Shown one piece after another: positions 1 through 8,296 of a stretch of 64,000 bases of DNA; the first letter of the stretch is position 1, and every line of letters starts with the position of its first letter. Under the pieces are notes generated by a model. That model was not told the origin of the DNA. It did no database searches and was given only the letters and a program-made list of their open reading frames with translations. Position numbers and translations under genes: made by a program. Source of the stretch: Candidatus Electrothrix scaldis (GTDB lineage: Bacteria; Desulfobacterota; Desulfobulbia; Desulfobulbales; Desulfobulbaceae); NCBI GenBank assembly GCA_033584155.1, contig CP138355.1, positions 3,419,826 through 3,483,825 of the forward strand, given 5' to 3'.

Positions 1-407
1 GATGTCGGAGTAACCTCCTCTGCCGCAAGCCGCATGACTTCCTGAGGATTGACCAGCACACAATCTCCTGGTGCCAGTTGACTTGGGTAAAAAAGGGCAT
101 CACCTTCCTTTGCACTAAAGAGAAGCCTTCCCTCCTGGAGGGTTGCATTGCGCTGGAGGGCTGTCTGTTGCGAAGTAATATTTGAAGCAAGAAAAACCTG
201 AAAAGACTGGGGCGGGCGAGTTTCCGGGGCACAGAACTTCCTGATATCTGCGCCTGTGGCAAAGCTGATCTGCCCCAAGATGATGAAAAAAAGACAGAGA
301 GAGGAAACAAGGGCTACAACCTTCCCCGCATGCCTAGGGGCACAGCGCGCCATGCCCCTAGCAAAACCACAAAACTTTCGGGCAATCATCCCTACGGAAC
401 CCGACAT
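1..407 (-). CDS. Partial secreted protein, unknown function (runs off the window)
   Basis: An open frame on the minus strand starts at an ATG at 405-407 and is still open at base 1, giving about 135 residues without a stop. The N-terminus is basic (residues 1-30), followed by a hydrophobic stretch around residues 31-46 and a small-residue site (FATGA), which looks like a signal peptide. The mature part has short phrases such as FQVFLASN and APGDCVLVNP but no domain I recognise. It lies 15 bases downstream of the aminotransferase stop, so the two could be co-transcribed. Later ATG codons inside the first 20 codons are alternative starts. Confidence 0.55.
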   Translation of the reverse strand, partial: MSGSVGMIARKFCGFARGMARCAPRHAGKVVALVSSLCLFFIILGQISFATGADIRKFCAPETRPPQSFQVFLASNITSQQTALQRNATLQEGRLLFSAKEGDALFYPSQLAPGDCVLVNPQEVMRLAAEEVTPT

Positions 408-422
408 AAGAAGGCGAGGTGC

Positions 423-1622
423 TTAGAGAGCAGCAGCCTTGGCCAAGGCTGCCAGCATGGTCTCTCGCTGGGCATCACTCAGATTAACCGGTACCTGATA
501 AACCAAGGTACGGCTCATTAATTCAACCGAGGCAGGCAGTGCCTCTGGATCATAAATAAAACGACGCTTGCCGTGGGCATCAAAGGGCCAGCCATTATGG
601 GCTAGAGTTTTGCCGCCCAGCAAATGTTCCCAGGAAGGATAGAAATGCCAGGTATTCTCACCAAAATTGATGGCACCGGCCTTGTTCTCCCGCAGGACCT
701 GATTTACCTTGGCAGCCTGTTCTTTATCCGGCAGCATAAAGGCGAAAAATGTGGCAGAATCTCCTTTTTCATCCAGAATCTCCCGGAAACTGACTCCCGC
801 GATCTTGGAAGCAGCCTCTTTCAGGATGGCTTTGTTCTTCTGCTGAGAGGCAATCATCCCATCCAGCTTCGCCAGCTGCGCCAGACCAATAGCACCTTGC
901 AGTTCCATCATCCGGTAGTTAAAACCGATAAAACTGCGCCCTTCCCCGCCGCGTCCGCCGGGATTAACTGCATGGTCATGGCCGTGATCATGGTATTCAG
1001 AGCAATTGCGCCACGATTCTTCATCGTTGGTGATTACCATTCCGCCTTCGCCAGTGGTCATAGTCTTGACCGAGTCAAAGGAGAAGGTACCGAACTGACC
1101 AAAGGTGCCGAGATGCTGACCAGCAAGTCGTGCGCCAGCTGCCTGAGCCGTATCTTCGAGAACCGGAATGCCATACTTATCAGCAATGGCCTTGATCTCC
1201 ACGATCCGGGCCGGAGCACCGAGCATGTGAACCGGGATAATAGCCTTGGTCTTGTCCGTGATCTTCTTCTCCAGATCATACGGATCCATGTTCAGGGTCT
1301 GATCCACCTCGGTGAAGACCGGCACAGCCCCGACATCGAAGATGGCCTCCCAAGTGGCAACAAAGGTAAAACCCTGGGTGATAACCTCGTCACCGATCCC
1401 CACACCGAGTGCCGTTAAAGCGACCTTCAACGCGGCTGTTCCCGAGGTCACGGCCTGGGCGTGGGCAGCTCCGGTATACTTGGCAAAGGCCTGCTCAAAC
1501 TCGCGCACCTTGTACACGCCCTTACGCTGCTCACCGAACTCGTAGCGAAACAGGACACCGGTGTCAAACACCTCCAGGGCCTGCTGCTTTTCCTCTTCTC
1601 CGAATACTTCAAAACCCGGCAT
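423..1622 (-). CDS. DegT/DnrJ/EryC1/StrS family PLP aminotransferase
   Basis: A 399-residue protein of normal length for the family of sugar aminotransferases that use pyridoxal phosphate. Visible landmarks are the TSGTAAL cofactor-phosphate loop near residues 59-65, EDTAQAAG with the Asp that pairs with the pyridine nitrogen (residue 157), and the internal-aldimine lysine in FDSVKTMTTGEGG (residue 186). The start ATG at 1620-1622 has a GAGGAA ribosome-binding site eight bases upstream. Family members usually transaminate nucleotide-linked keto sugars for surface polysaccharides or sugar antibiotics. No sugar pathway genes lie beside it here, so the substrate is unknown. The restriction-modification pair lies just upstream. 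Confidence 0.9.
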   Translation of the reverse strand: MPGFEVFGEEEKQQALEVFDTGVLFRYEFGEQRKGVYKVREFEQAFAKYTGAAHAQAVTSGTAALKVALTALGVGIGDEVITQGFTFVATWEAIFDVGAVPVFTEVDQTLNMDPYDLEKKITDKTKAIIPVHMLGAPARIVEIKAIADKYGIPVLEDTAQAAGARLAGQHLGTFGQFGTFSFDSVKTMTTGEGGMVITNDEESWRNCSEYHDHGHDHAVNPGGRGGEGRSFIGFNYRMMELQGAIGLAQLAKLDGMIASQQKNKAILKEAASKIAGVSFREILDEKGDSATFFAFMLPDKEQAAKVNQVLRENKAGAINFGENTWHFYPSWEHLLGGKTLAHNGWPFDAHGKRRFIYDPEALPASVELMSRTLVYQVPVNLSDAQRETMLAALAKAAAL

Positions 1623-1667
1623 AGTTGTTCCTCATTTTATTTTTACTTTGTTGCCAGCGACCCTTCT

Positions 1668-2951
1668 TTAAAACAATGTAAGTTGAACCTGTTGCGCTGT
1701 ATTCTCCCCAAAAAATCCCGGTTCATACTGCCGTTCTTCCTGCCATGTGGCATAAACACAGTATTCAAACAATTCCTTCTTACTGTTACGTTTCCTGACT
1801 ACCTTACTGCCTATATTAGTAAAGCCTAAAGAATTCATTGACTCCTCCAGCAATTTCTCAGCATGCACCTGAACACCATAAAAGCTTGAATTTCCTACAA
1901 TGTAACAAAGAACAGATCCCTTACTCAAATGCCTTCGCAAACTCTGAAGATGTAACTGCATATCATGAAAATACTTCCAAACATAGTTTGCCATCAGCAA
2001 AGAATTTTTACCTTCTGCTTCAATAATCCTAGAGATTACAGGCAGCAGCGAATCAGGAGATTCAGCAGCATTTGATTTCCAGGTTTGAAGTCTGCTGGTG
2101 GCAACACCCCATGTTCCTCCTATTGCTTTCCAATCGAGTTCCCCGGCTTCGCGAGCGGTATCAAGAAACTTTGTCCAGTACATATATGGTCGAAGCTCCC
2201 GAATATAACTTATACGATTAGGATAAGGCGGTGATGTGACAACATGAGTATATTTTACTTTATCAACAGCAACAATATTGCGTGAATCAACAAAGTGAAT
2301 CGATGCTGAACCGGTAAATATATCTTCGGCACTTTGAACAATTCTATTGAAAATTTCAAGGTAAAGAGATTCAATTTGATCTGCTTCAAACGCTGCCGCT
2401 TCTTCATGAAAGGACATGGAGACATGATTGAAGGCAGCGGAAGATGTTTCAATAATCAAGCGACAAAAGGAAATCCATGCAAGAGCAGAAACATTATTAT
2501 CAGGCTCTCCGAACTCATCAACAAGTGTCTGACGCAGTGCGGAAAGAACTTTCAGGGTATACCTACGCCACCACCTTGTAATATTGTGTATATTGGGTAA
2601 CCAATTTTCTTCGTGAAGGATTTTTTTATAATTTGCAAGAACTGTATGCACCCCATCTTCTACAGTTTTCAGCTCCGACTTATGATAAATCCGACACTTT
2701 GCATTTCCTAGCCAAATAAGAAAAGGATTTATATCAAAACAGTGCGCGGATATCCCATGTTCCGCAGCAACGAGCCCTGTTGTTGCCGTTCCTGAAAAAG
2801 GATCCAATATAAAAGCATGTTCAGGAAGATGACTGATAATCTCCCTTACAAGCTTTACCGAATAAGCAGGTGTCAACCTCAGCCACCCATGCCTGCCAAG
2901 TTTAGTATTGTACTTGAACGTATAGTCGGGACGTTGTTGAATGGTATTCAT
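1668..2951 (-). CDS. Site-specific DNA methyltransferase of a type II restriction-modification pair
   Basis: A 427-residue amino-methyltransferase. The AdoMet-binding motif DPFSGTATTGL lies at residues 50-60 and the catalytic motif SPPYPN at residues 240-245, so the binding motif precedes the catalytic one. SPPY is typical of N4-cytosine enzymes, while DPPY is typical of N6-adenine, so N4-methylcytosine is the better guess. The start codon overlaps the stop of the preceding nuclease gene (TAATG), so the pair is translationally coupled. The gene is visibly AT-richer than panC or the aminotransferase on either side, a sign of horizontal gain. Its target sequence cannot be read from the protein. 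Confidence 0.85.
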   Translation of the reverse strand: MNTIQQRPDYTFKYNTKLGRHGWLRLTPAYSVKLVREIISHLPEHAFILDPFSGTATTGLVAAEHGISAHCFDINPFLIWLGNAKCRIYHKSELKTVEDGVHTVLANYKKILHEENWLPNIHNITRWWRRYTLKVLSALRQTLVDEFGEPDNNVSALAWISFCRLIIETSSAAFNHVSMSFHEEAAAFEADQIESLYLEIFNRIVQSAEDIFTGSASIHFVDSRNIVAVDKVKYTHVVTSPPYPNRISYIRELRPYMYWTKFLDTAREAGELDWKAIGGTWGVATSRLQTWKSNAAESPDSLLPVISRIIEAEGKNSLLMANYVWKYFHDMQLHLQSLRRHLSKGSVLCYIVGNSSFYGVQVHAEKLLEESMNSLGFTNIGSKVVRKRNSKKELFEYCVYATWQEERQYEPGFFGENTAQQVQLTLF

Positions 2952-3808
2952 TAATCGGTACTCAAAAGCGTTTCAATTACATCATGAATTTCAGCTTTAA
3001 TTTCATTGGAATAACGTCTGAAGAATTCCGCCAGATCGTATCCGAGAACCTGTCGGCAAAAAGCATAGAGTGATGATTTATCGTCATCGGTTATCGTTCC
3101 GATAAGAATGCCGCAACGATTATTTCGATACCTCAAAACAATATCAGCATCAATCTGCGAAGAGAATATTGCAAACACAGGGAGGTAACCGTTTGCCCAT
3201 GCAACTGTCGCATTGTCGATATCTGCATTTTGCCGTTTGGAGTCTTTGCTTTTATATCCCTGGCGTACTTCAAACACAATACCGTTAGCAGGTTGCGCAA
3301 CTTCACGCAAATCGGAACAATATTCATCAATCCATTGCCGAATATTCTTTAATACCGTCGCATCGTTAATTTCAGCCAACTCAAGCCTTCCATCCAGTGA
3401 CAGCTTTTTCTCTTTTCCCGAACGAGTTTTTGCCGTGTAGGACCATTCCGCATATTCTGGTTCTGTGTAACAGGCTGTATCCGCTAAAATTGCACGGAAC
3501 AACCGTTCACAGCCTATTCCGATCTGCCGATAGACGGAAGTCATTCCTCCTGCTGCACGATGGGCCGAATACATGAGGTCTGTATCAAGACCTACCCATG
3601 CATAAAACGAATCCGAACCATACAGAGTTTTAAATTCTCCCAGAGACAATCCAGTCTCTCTGTTCCCCTTTCCAAATTTCGGTCTGTACGACCTACATTT
3701 TCTGATCGGCGCAAGAAAAAGCTCCAGATATCGTCTTTCTATATCATTCAAATAATCGCTCCAGACGTAACTACAGGTTGTTCCCTTTCCCTTGATTCTA
3801 CTTATCAA
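2951..3808 (-). CDS. Probable type II restriction endonuclease
   Basis: A 285-residue protein that directly precedes and overlaps a DNA methyltransferase. A PD-(D/E)XK-like constellation is suggested by DGRLELAEI (Asp 139), then [18 protein letters not shown], with Glu 180 and Lys 186/188 (about residues 179-196). I do not recognise the exact restriction family, so the call rests on these residues and on gene pairing. The only plausible start is TTG at 3806-3808, inside the last codons of panD (11-base overlap) with GGAAG upstream; the next Met is near residue 80. This makes panD, nuclease and methyltransferase one coupled string. Base composition is AT-rich like its partner. Confidence 0.68.
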   Translation of the reverse strand: MISRIKGKGTTCSYVWSDYLNDIERRYLELFLAPIRKCRSYRPKFGKGNRETGLSLGEFKTLYGSDSFYAWVGLDTDLMYSAHRAAGGMTSVYRQIGIGCERLFRAILADTACYTEPEYAEWSYTAKTRSGKEKKLSLDGRLELAEINDATVLKNIRQWIDEYCSDLREVAQPANGIVFEVRQGYKSKDSKRQNADIDNATVAWANGYLPVFAIFSSQIDADIVLRYRNNRCGILIGTITDDDKSSLYAFCRQVLGYDLAEFFRRYSNEIKAEIHDVIETLLSTD

Positions 3809-4160
3809 TCAACTTCCGTATCCCGTTCTTTTCATCGCAAAGGATAATCTTCGGCGCGAAATCGGTCAACTCACTCTCATCGTATTCGGCATAAGTCACG
3901 ATAATAATCAGGTCTCCCGTATGTCCCTTGCGGGCAGCAGCCCCGTTCAATCCGATAATGCCGGAGCCTCGCTCCCCCTGAATAGCATAGGTATCAAAGC
4001 GTTCGCCGTTATTGATATTATAAATTTTAACCCGCTCAAAAGGCCTGATATCTGCGGCCTCTAAAAGATTTTCGTCAATGGCTATACTGCCGTCATAATT
4101 AAGATCCGCCTCAGTAATAGTTGCACGGTGGATCTTCGATTTAAGCATTGTTCGCTGCAT
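3798..4160 (-). CDS. panD: Aspartate 1-decarboxylase
   Basis: A 120-residue pyruvoyl enzyme that converts L-aspartate to beta-alanine for pantothenate and coenzyme A synthesis in the cytoplasm. The proenzyme self-cleaves between Gly 24 and Ser 25, visible in NYDGSIAID, and Ser 25 becomes the pyruvoyl group. [12 protein letters not shown] near the N-terminus and [11 protein letters not shown] with NGAAA further on are family signatures. Length matches the family. panC lies 1.4 kb upstream on the same strand, with three small genes between them. The 3' end overlaps the start of the restriction nuclease, which is an unusual partner for panD. Confidence 0.95.
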   Translation of the reverse strand: MQRTMLKSKIHRATITEADLNYDGSIAIDENLLEAADIRPFERVKIYNINNGERFDTYAIQGERGSGIIGLNGAAARKGHTGDLIIIVTYAEYDESELTDFAPKIILCDEKNGIRKLIDK

Positions 4161-4269
4161 GGTACTCTACTGGTATAAATAATTTTTCTCCTGTACAGAA
4201 GAAAAGATGTGAACATCGCGACTTAATCAGCTCGCATGAGTTCGCAAAAGGAACCGGCTTTCTCGTTAC

Positions 4270-4476
4270 TCATCCTTTGAAAAAATACGGCACAGCCATC
4301 AAAAGAAATCCGACAAGAAGCATCAGGTAAATATTGGAGATGAGATACGGGAGGATACAGAGAAGTGCCCCCACGCCAAGTGGAACAAAGGCGTTCTGTT
4401 TTTTTCCGTAGATAAAAAAACCGGAGCCGATTGCTCCGAACATAATCCCCCAGAAGAGCTCCGCCGGTGTGCCCAT
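4270..4476 (-). CDS. Small two-helix inner-membrane protein
   Basis: A 68-residue hydrophobic protein with two likely membrane helices (about residues 7-24 and 30-65, the second long enough to be two short helices). Between them is a short basic turn, YGKKQ. It is probably in the inner membrane. I know similar short proteins only as uncharacterised membrane proteins. It sits between the cupin gene and panD on the same strand, with about 60 and 110 bases of spacing, so it may share the transcript. Function unknown. Confidence 0.65.
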   Translation of the reverse strand: MGTPAELFWGIMFGAIGSGFFIYGKKQNAFVPLGVGALLCILPYLISNIYLMLLVGFLLMAVPYFFKG

Positions 4477-4536
4477 AATATTCTTTCCTTATTGCACTGT
4501 TTCTTCACTGCTTACGCAAGATCCCATCTTTTACCC

Positions 4537-4872
4537 TTATGTAGGGATATCTTCAACAGAATAATGCACTGCTAACCAGACTGTCAGCTCCTCGGGTTCT
4601 GTCCAGATGACTTTATGCTTTGTATGCGCCGGGATATGAAGATAGTCTCCTTTTCTCAGGGTCACCTGCTGATTATCCTCTGCAAACAAAAGAGTTCCGG
4701 CCCCTTCCAGCACCAGCACCCACTCATGTTCTTCCTGGTCATACCAGCCGGTCTCCGGCGAACTATGTCCCTTGGAGACAATTCGTTCAATGCGGATATT
4801 TTTTGCCTGAAGCAACTCGTCAAACTGCTCGTTTTTCAGATCAACCGGAAGGGAAGAAAAAATATTCTGCAT
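4537..4872 (-). CDS. Small cupin-domain protein
   Basis: A 111-residue single-domain cupin. The first metal motif is seen in HSSPETGWYDQEEHEWVLVL, with the His/Glu residues and the Gly-Gly-like turn LEGAGTL, and the second in GDYLHIPAHTKHKV. These define a six-stranded beta barrel that usually binds one divalent metal. The substrate is unknown. I chose the ATG at 4870-4872, seven bases after the upstream stop, because MQNIFSSLP is a usual beginning for this subgroup. A TTG at 4899 would add nine residues and overlap the upstream gene by 20 bases. Confidence 0.8.
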   Translation of the reverse strand: MQNIFSSLPVDLKNEQFDELLQAKNIRIERIVSKGHSSPETGWYDQEEHEWVLVLEGAGTLLFAEDNQQVTLRKGDYLHIPAHTKHKVIWTEPEELTVWLAVHYSVEDIPT

Positions 4873-4879
4873 CAGTTGC

Positions 4880-5524
4880 TCACTGTCGAGGCTGTCCAAT
4901 CAATTCTTCTATAATTGTCTTCGACTTTTTCAACAGGATAAAAATTTCGTTAATATCATCTTTAGTCGCATCGTAGGCCAAGCTGGTTGCATAATTCTGC
5001 CCATCAAGGACAACAAAAAACCACAGACGCCCCATCACATAGCAACCATAGACAGGCTTACCGTCGTTATTCAATTTTTGTGCAGCCACCATTGTGACGA
5101 GGAGCTGCCCCAAGGGATCACCTGATGCTTCGTGCTCCCTCTTAAACTCATGGATAAAAAAATACGGATGTTTGGGATACCGTCTGCCGTTGGCAACAAA
5201 AAAATCAACCATGCCCGAGAGAGTGTCATCCTCTATCTCAACAGAAATTTCCCGTTCAATAAAAGACTGATACAGCTCCTGATCAAAATCAACCGCTGTC
5301 AGGAGTGGAAAAATAAATTTCCCTTTGAGTTCCCACTCATTCCAATCCCAGATATGATCCAGCAATTTGGCACGAAATTCAGCAAGAAGCTGTTCTTCCT
5401 CAGCTACGAGAGGAGCTGTTTCACTTATATCCAGCCATTGATTGAGGAGTTCGCAATTTTTGCATAAACTCAGGCCAAAGGTCTCCTCAACTTCTGCTAT
5501 CGTCCACTTAGAGAATGATTTCAT
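4880..5524 (-). CDS. Conserved protein with PD-(D/E)XK nuclease-like core
   Basis: A 214-residue soluble protein of no named family that I recognise. The middle has the pattern GMVDFF (Asp 107), then FIHEFKRE (Glu 126, Lys 128, Glu 130), then a Gln 12 residues later (LGQLL). This is the layout of the PD-(D/E)XK fold as used in Cas4-like and HsdR N-terminal nucleases. It ends with a strand-rich segment around YGCYVMGRLWFFVVLDG. The N-terminal third is helical and acidic. It is in line with panC and the cupin on the minus strand. Nuclease activity is an inference from the residue pattern only. Confidence 0.65.
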   Translation of the reverse strand: MKSFSKWTIAEVEETFGLSLCKNCELLNQWLDISETAPLVAEEEQLLAEFRAKLLDHIWDWNEWELKGKFIFPLLTAVDFDQELYQSFIEREISVEIEDDTLSGMVDFFVANGRRYPKHPYFFIHEFKREHEASGDPLGQLLVTMVAAQKLNNDGKPVYGCYVMGRLWFFVVLDGQNYATSLAYDATKDDINEIFILLKKSKTIIEELIGQPRQ

Positions 5525-5562
5525 ACAGTTTCCCCGCTTAATCGCTATTCCAGAGACAGCTC

Positions 5563-6435
5563 TCAGTCCTCCTTTCCCTCTGCAACCTCAAGCACAAACC
5601 CATTATCAATCAGGCGCACCTTGGCGTTGATCTTCACAGCCAAGGCCAAGACCGTATCTTTATTGACCTCGGCAACCGGCTGAAGGGTGAACTGATTAAC
5701 AAAGCTGATGTAATCTACTGCCGTACCGGCAAAAGAGTGGATAAACTCCTCTAAGGCGGCGGTGAGTTTTCCCGCATCTTGCTGGCCCTCGGCAACCATT
5801 TGTCGGGCCATTGCCAAGGCACGGGAGAGACTGAGCGCAGCCTCGCGCTCCTCTGCCTGCAAATAAGAATTACGGGAGCTCATGGCTAGCCCATCTTGCT
5901 CCCGGATAATGGGATGACCTATAATCTCCACCCCCAGATTCAGATCCTCGCTCATACGACGAATCACTGCCAGCTGCTGGAAATCCTTTTCCCCGAACAC
6001 CGCCAGGTCCGGTCGCACGATATTGAAGAGCTTGCTCACTATCGTGGCAACCCCGGCAAAATGTCCTGGACGGGTGGCTCCACAGAGCTGGCTGGTCAAA
6101 TCGTCCCCCACTGTCACCGTGGTATTATAGCCTGCCGGATACATATCATCAGGTTCCGGGGCAAAGATCACATCCACACCCACGCTCTCGGCCAAGGACC
6201 GGTCGCGCTCAAAATCCCTGGGATAGGCGGATAAATCTTCCTTAGGACCAAACTGGGTAGGATTGACAAAAAGGCTCACCACCACCAGGTCCGCCAACTC
6301 GCCAGCCCGACGCATCAGGGAAAGATGTCCCTCATGAAAATAGCCCATCGTGGGAACAAAGCCGATCCGCTGACCAGCAACAGCCTGTTCCTTGGACCAG
6401 GCTGTCATTTCCTTGGGGGTTCGAATAATCTTCAT
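5563..6435 (-). CDS. panC: Pantothenate synthetase (pantoate-beta-alanine ligase)
   Basis: A 290-residue enzyme that joins pantoate and beta-alanine using ATP, through a pantoyl-adenylate. The nucleotidyltransferase motif TMGYFHEGHLSL has the two histidines (34 and 37), FGEKDFQQL is at 147-155, and the KMSKS-like MSSRN is at 185-189. All expected sequence blocks are present and the length is typical. It uses the beta-alanine that PanD, encoded 1.4 kb downstream on the same strand, would make. panB is not in the window. It follows the TPR membrane protein gene by 20 bases, which suggests one transcript. Confidence 0.96.
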   Translation of the reverse strand: MKIIRTPKEMTAWSKEQAVAGQRIGFVPTMGYFHEGHLSLMRRAGELADLVVVSLFVNPTQFGPKEDLSAYPRDFERDRSLAESVGVDVIFAPEPDDMYPAGYNTTVTVGDDLTSQLCGATRPGHFAGVATIVSKLFNIVRPDLAVFGEKDFQQLAVIRRMSEDLNLGVEIIGHPIIREQDGLAMSSRNSYLQAEEREAALSLSRALAMARQMVAEGQQDAGKLTAALEEFIHSFAGTAVDYISFVNQFTLQPVAEVNKDTVLALAVKINAKVRLIDNGFVLEVAEGKED

Positions 6436-6455
6436 GGACAGAACTCTGCCAGATA

Positions 6456-7172
6456 TTATTGCAGCAGACGATTCAGACTGGCCTGGACCATATCACGGGC
6501 CAAAGAATTCTGCGGAGCAGGCCCGGCATCGCCTTCTTTCTTTTCTGTCAGGCTCATATAGCGCTGATACGTGGCCACTGCCTGATCCTTCTTATCCATT
6601 GTCTCGTAAATCCGACCAAGGCTGCTCAGGGCCAGGGGCTCAAAGCCCTGTTTCTTTTGCAATGCTTCATAGGCTCCAACCGCCTTATCCAGCTCCTTAT
6701 TCTGCTCGTAGAGGGCGCCAAGATTGGCCAGGGCCAAGGGCTTCAGCAGGTCGTCTTCTCCCAGCTCGCTGTTCAGGCCTTCCAACCGCTCCAAAGCCTC
6801 TTTATATTTACCTGCCTCCTGGTCTATATGAGCCAGTTGAATCTGACTCCAAACCCCGGACGGTGTGGAACTATACTCATCTTTCACCTTGTTGAGAGCA
6901 GCGACTCGCTGTTCTCCTTCCAGCAGCAAGGCCGCATCATAGGCCTTGGCTGCCTTATTCAAGGAGTAGGTCCGATAGGTATCGTAGAGCGAGGTAACAA
7001 TAACCACTGCCGCAACAATAATAACCACGGTCCAGATTTTGCGTTGATTTTGCTGCAAAAATCCAATCAGGGATGGAGGAAGATCCAACTGATCCAGGAT
7101 CCCGTTATGCTGTTCGACGTGGGGATTTTCCCGTAAATCCTTCAGATGAAAGGAGCTTTGTTGTTTTGACAT
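6456..7172 (-). CDS. Single-span membrane protein with tetratricopeptide repeats (YfgM-like)
   Basis: A 238-residue protein with a short cytoplasmic N-terminus, one membrane helix at about residues 46-62 (VVIIVAAVVIVT), then helix-turn-helix repeats to the end. The repeats show TPR spacing, for example LANLGALYEQ, DKAVGAYEAL and LSSLGRIYET. This layout matches the YfgM/TPR_21 group of ancillary SecYEG-linked envelope chaperones, with the TPR domain outside the inner membrane. It is the first gene of a minus-strand run that includes panC. The specific partner is not evident. Confidence 0.75.
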   Translation of the reverse strand: MSKQQSSFHLKDLRENPHVEQHNGILDQLDLPPSLIGFLQQNQRKIWTVVIIVAAVVIVTSLYDTYRTYSLNKAAKAYDAALLLEGEQRVAALNKVKDEYSSTPSGVWSQIQLAHIDQEAGKYKEALERLEGLNSELGEDDLLKPLALANLGALYEQNKELDKAVGAYEALQKKQGFEPLALSSLGRIYETMDKKDQAVATYQRYMSLTEKKEGDAGPAPQNSLARDMVQASLNRLLQ

Positions 7173-7280
7173 GAAGTGTTCTCCGATTTATGGTAATTCA
7201 TCTCATCTTATTTTATTTTTATTCTGCGGCATACGCGATATCTCGTACAATGACAAGGAAAATGTCCTGCAAAACTCGAA

Positions 7281-7317
7281 TCAGGCCCCGCGTAGACGCG
7301 GCTCTAATATAGCCTGA
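7281..7317. promoter_or_regulatory. Hairpin in the divergent intergenic region
   Basis: A perfect six-base stem CCGCGT/ACGCGG (7288-7293 and 7296-7301) sits inside an outer TCAGGC/GCCTGA pair (7281-7286 and 7312-7317). It lies between the divergent TPR-protein gene and the pseudouridine-synthase N-domain gene and could act in either leader RNA. No poly-U tract follows, so it does not look like a terminator. Confidence 0.3.
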
Positions 7318-7450
7318 ATCCTGAAAAATGCATTAATCTTTTCCCCTTTTCAAGGTCAATCATGCTGCGGCCGAGATATTCTTCTGTTTTTTTTGTAATA
7401 AGCAAGAGCTCCCCGTTCCAAAGGGAGAAGATCAGACTCAGGACTTTGCA

Positions 7451-8269
7451 ATGAATGAGAAAAAAGAACATAGAACAGGGAACGGCGCGCTGGGTTTCTG
7501 CCGAACCTGCGGCCAAGAGCATTACCTGCCAGCAGGTCCGGCGCAGGAATCAGCACTGCAACTTATGCGTATCCTGGAAAGCTCCAGGCGGATTGATTTT
7601 TCCTGCCCAATCTCCCAAGCAGATCCCACCTGCTCTCTTGACTATCTTTGGGGACCGGCCCGGGGCAAGATGTTCGGCGTCCTGGTTGCCCAGACAGCAG
7701 ATGACGAGATCGTTCATCTCCGGGCCTTTTCCGGCCAGTATAATGGACTCTGGCAGGTACCTGGCTGGGTTGATCCGGTTTTTGACCTCAAAACCTTTCA
7801 TCAGGTTCAGGACCAGGAAGAACGAGAAATAAAAGAGATGACCAGCGAAATCGATCAACTCGTAGCAGATAACCTGGACCAGCAGGAGCTTGTCCAAAGG
7901 CGCAAAGAAAAATCACAACAATTGATGCGGGATATTCACAGCCTCTACCGCTTACGAAATTTTCACGGCCAAGTGGCTGGGCTGGAAAAAATCTTCGCAA
8001 CCAATAAAGGGGTCCCCACTGGCACCGGGGATTGCTGTGCCCCAAAATTACTCCAGCATGCCATTTTGCACGATCTTAAACCCCTCGGGCTAGCCGAGTT
8101 TTATATGGGGAAGGAAAATGCCTCAGGCACCCGCCAGCACGGAAATTTCTATTCCTCCTGCCAGAGCAAATGCTACCCCATCCTCGGCTTCATGCTCTGT
8201 GGACTTGAGTTGCCCGACCGATCTGATCTTTTATTGCAGAACAAGGTAATACAGAGTGGCCCGGTGTGA
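7451..8269 (+). CDS. N-terminal domain of an RluA-type pseudouridine synthase, as a separate frame
   Basis: A 272-residue protein that matches the non-catalytic N-terminal region of the long (about 550-residue) RluA-family synthases known from gammaproteobacteria. Shared landmarks are GKMFGVLV, the AFSG block, a Glu/Arg-rich coiled coil (about residues 117-165), TGDCCAPKLLQHA and the Cys-containing SCQSKCYPILG near the C-terminus. A TGA at 8267-8269 ends it. The catalytic domain follows in the same reading frame 27 bases later. A Cys pair near the N-terminus (FCRTCGQEH) suggests metal binding. Whether it works as a separate subunit or is one half of a broken gene cannot be decided here. Confidence 0.72.
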   Translation: MNEKKEHRTGNGALGFCRTCGQEHYLPAGPAQESALQLMRILESSRRIDFSCPISQADPTCSLDYLWGPARGKMFGVLVAQTADDEIVHLRAFSGQYNGLWQVPGWVDPVFDLKTFHQVQDQEEREIKEMTSEIDQLVADNLDQQELVQRRKEKSQQLMRDIHSLYRLRNFHGQVAGLEKIFATNKGVPTGTGDCCAPKLLQHAILHDLKPLGLAEFYMGKENASGTRQHGNFYSSCQSKCYPILGFMLCGLELPDRSDLLLQNKVIQSGPV

Positions 8270-8296
8270 GCCAAAGTGAGTAATAAGGGGCTAGCC

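Noticed and set aside
624-1418. A 264-codon plus-strand frame over the aminotransferase gene
   Set aside because: It is the antisense shadow of a gene with clear family motifs and has no protein-like features of its own.
8267-8269. In-frame TGA between the two synthase halves as a possible selenocysteine codon
   Set aside because: The flanking residues are a non-conserved linker, no SECIS-like hairpin directly follows, and a separate start with a good ribosome-binding site lies 27 bases downstream.
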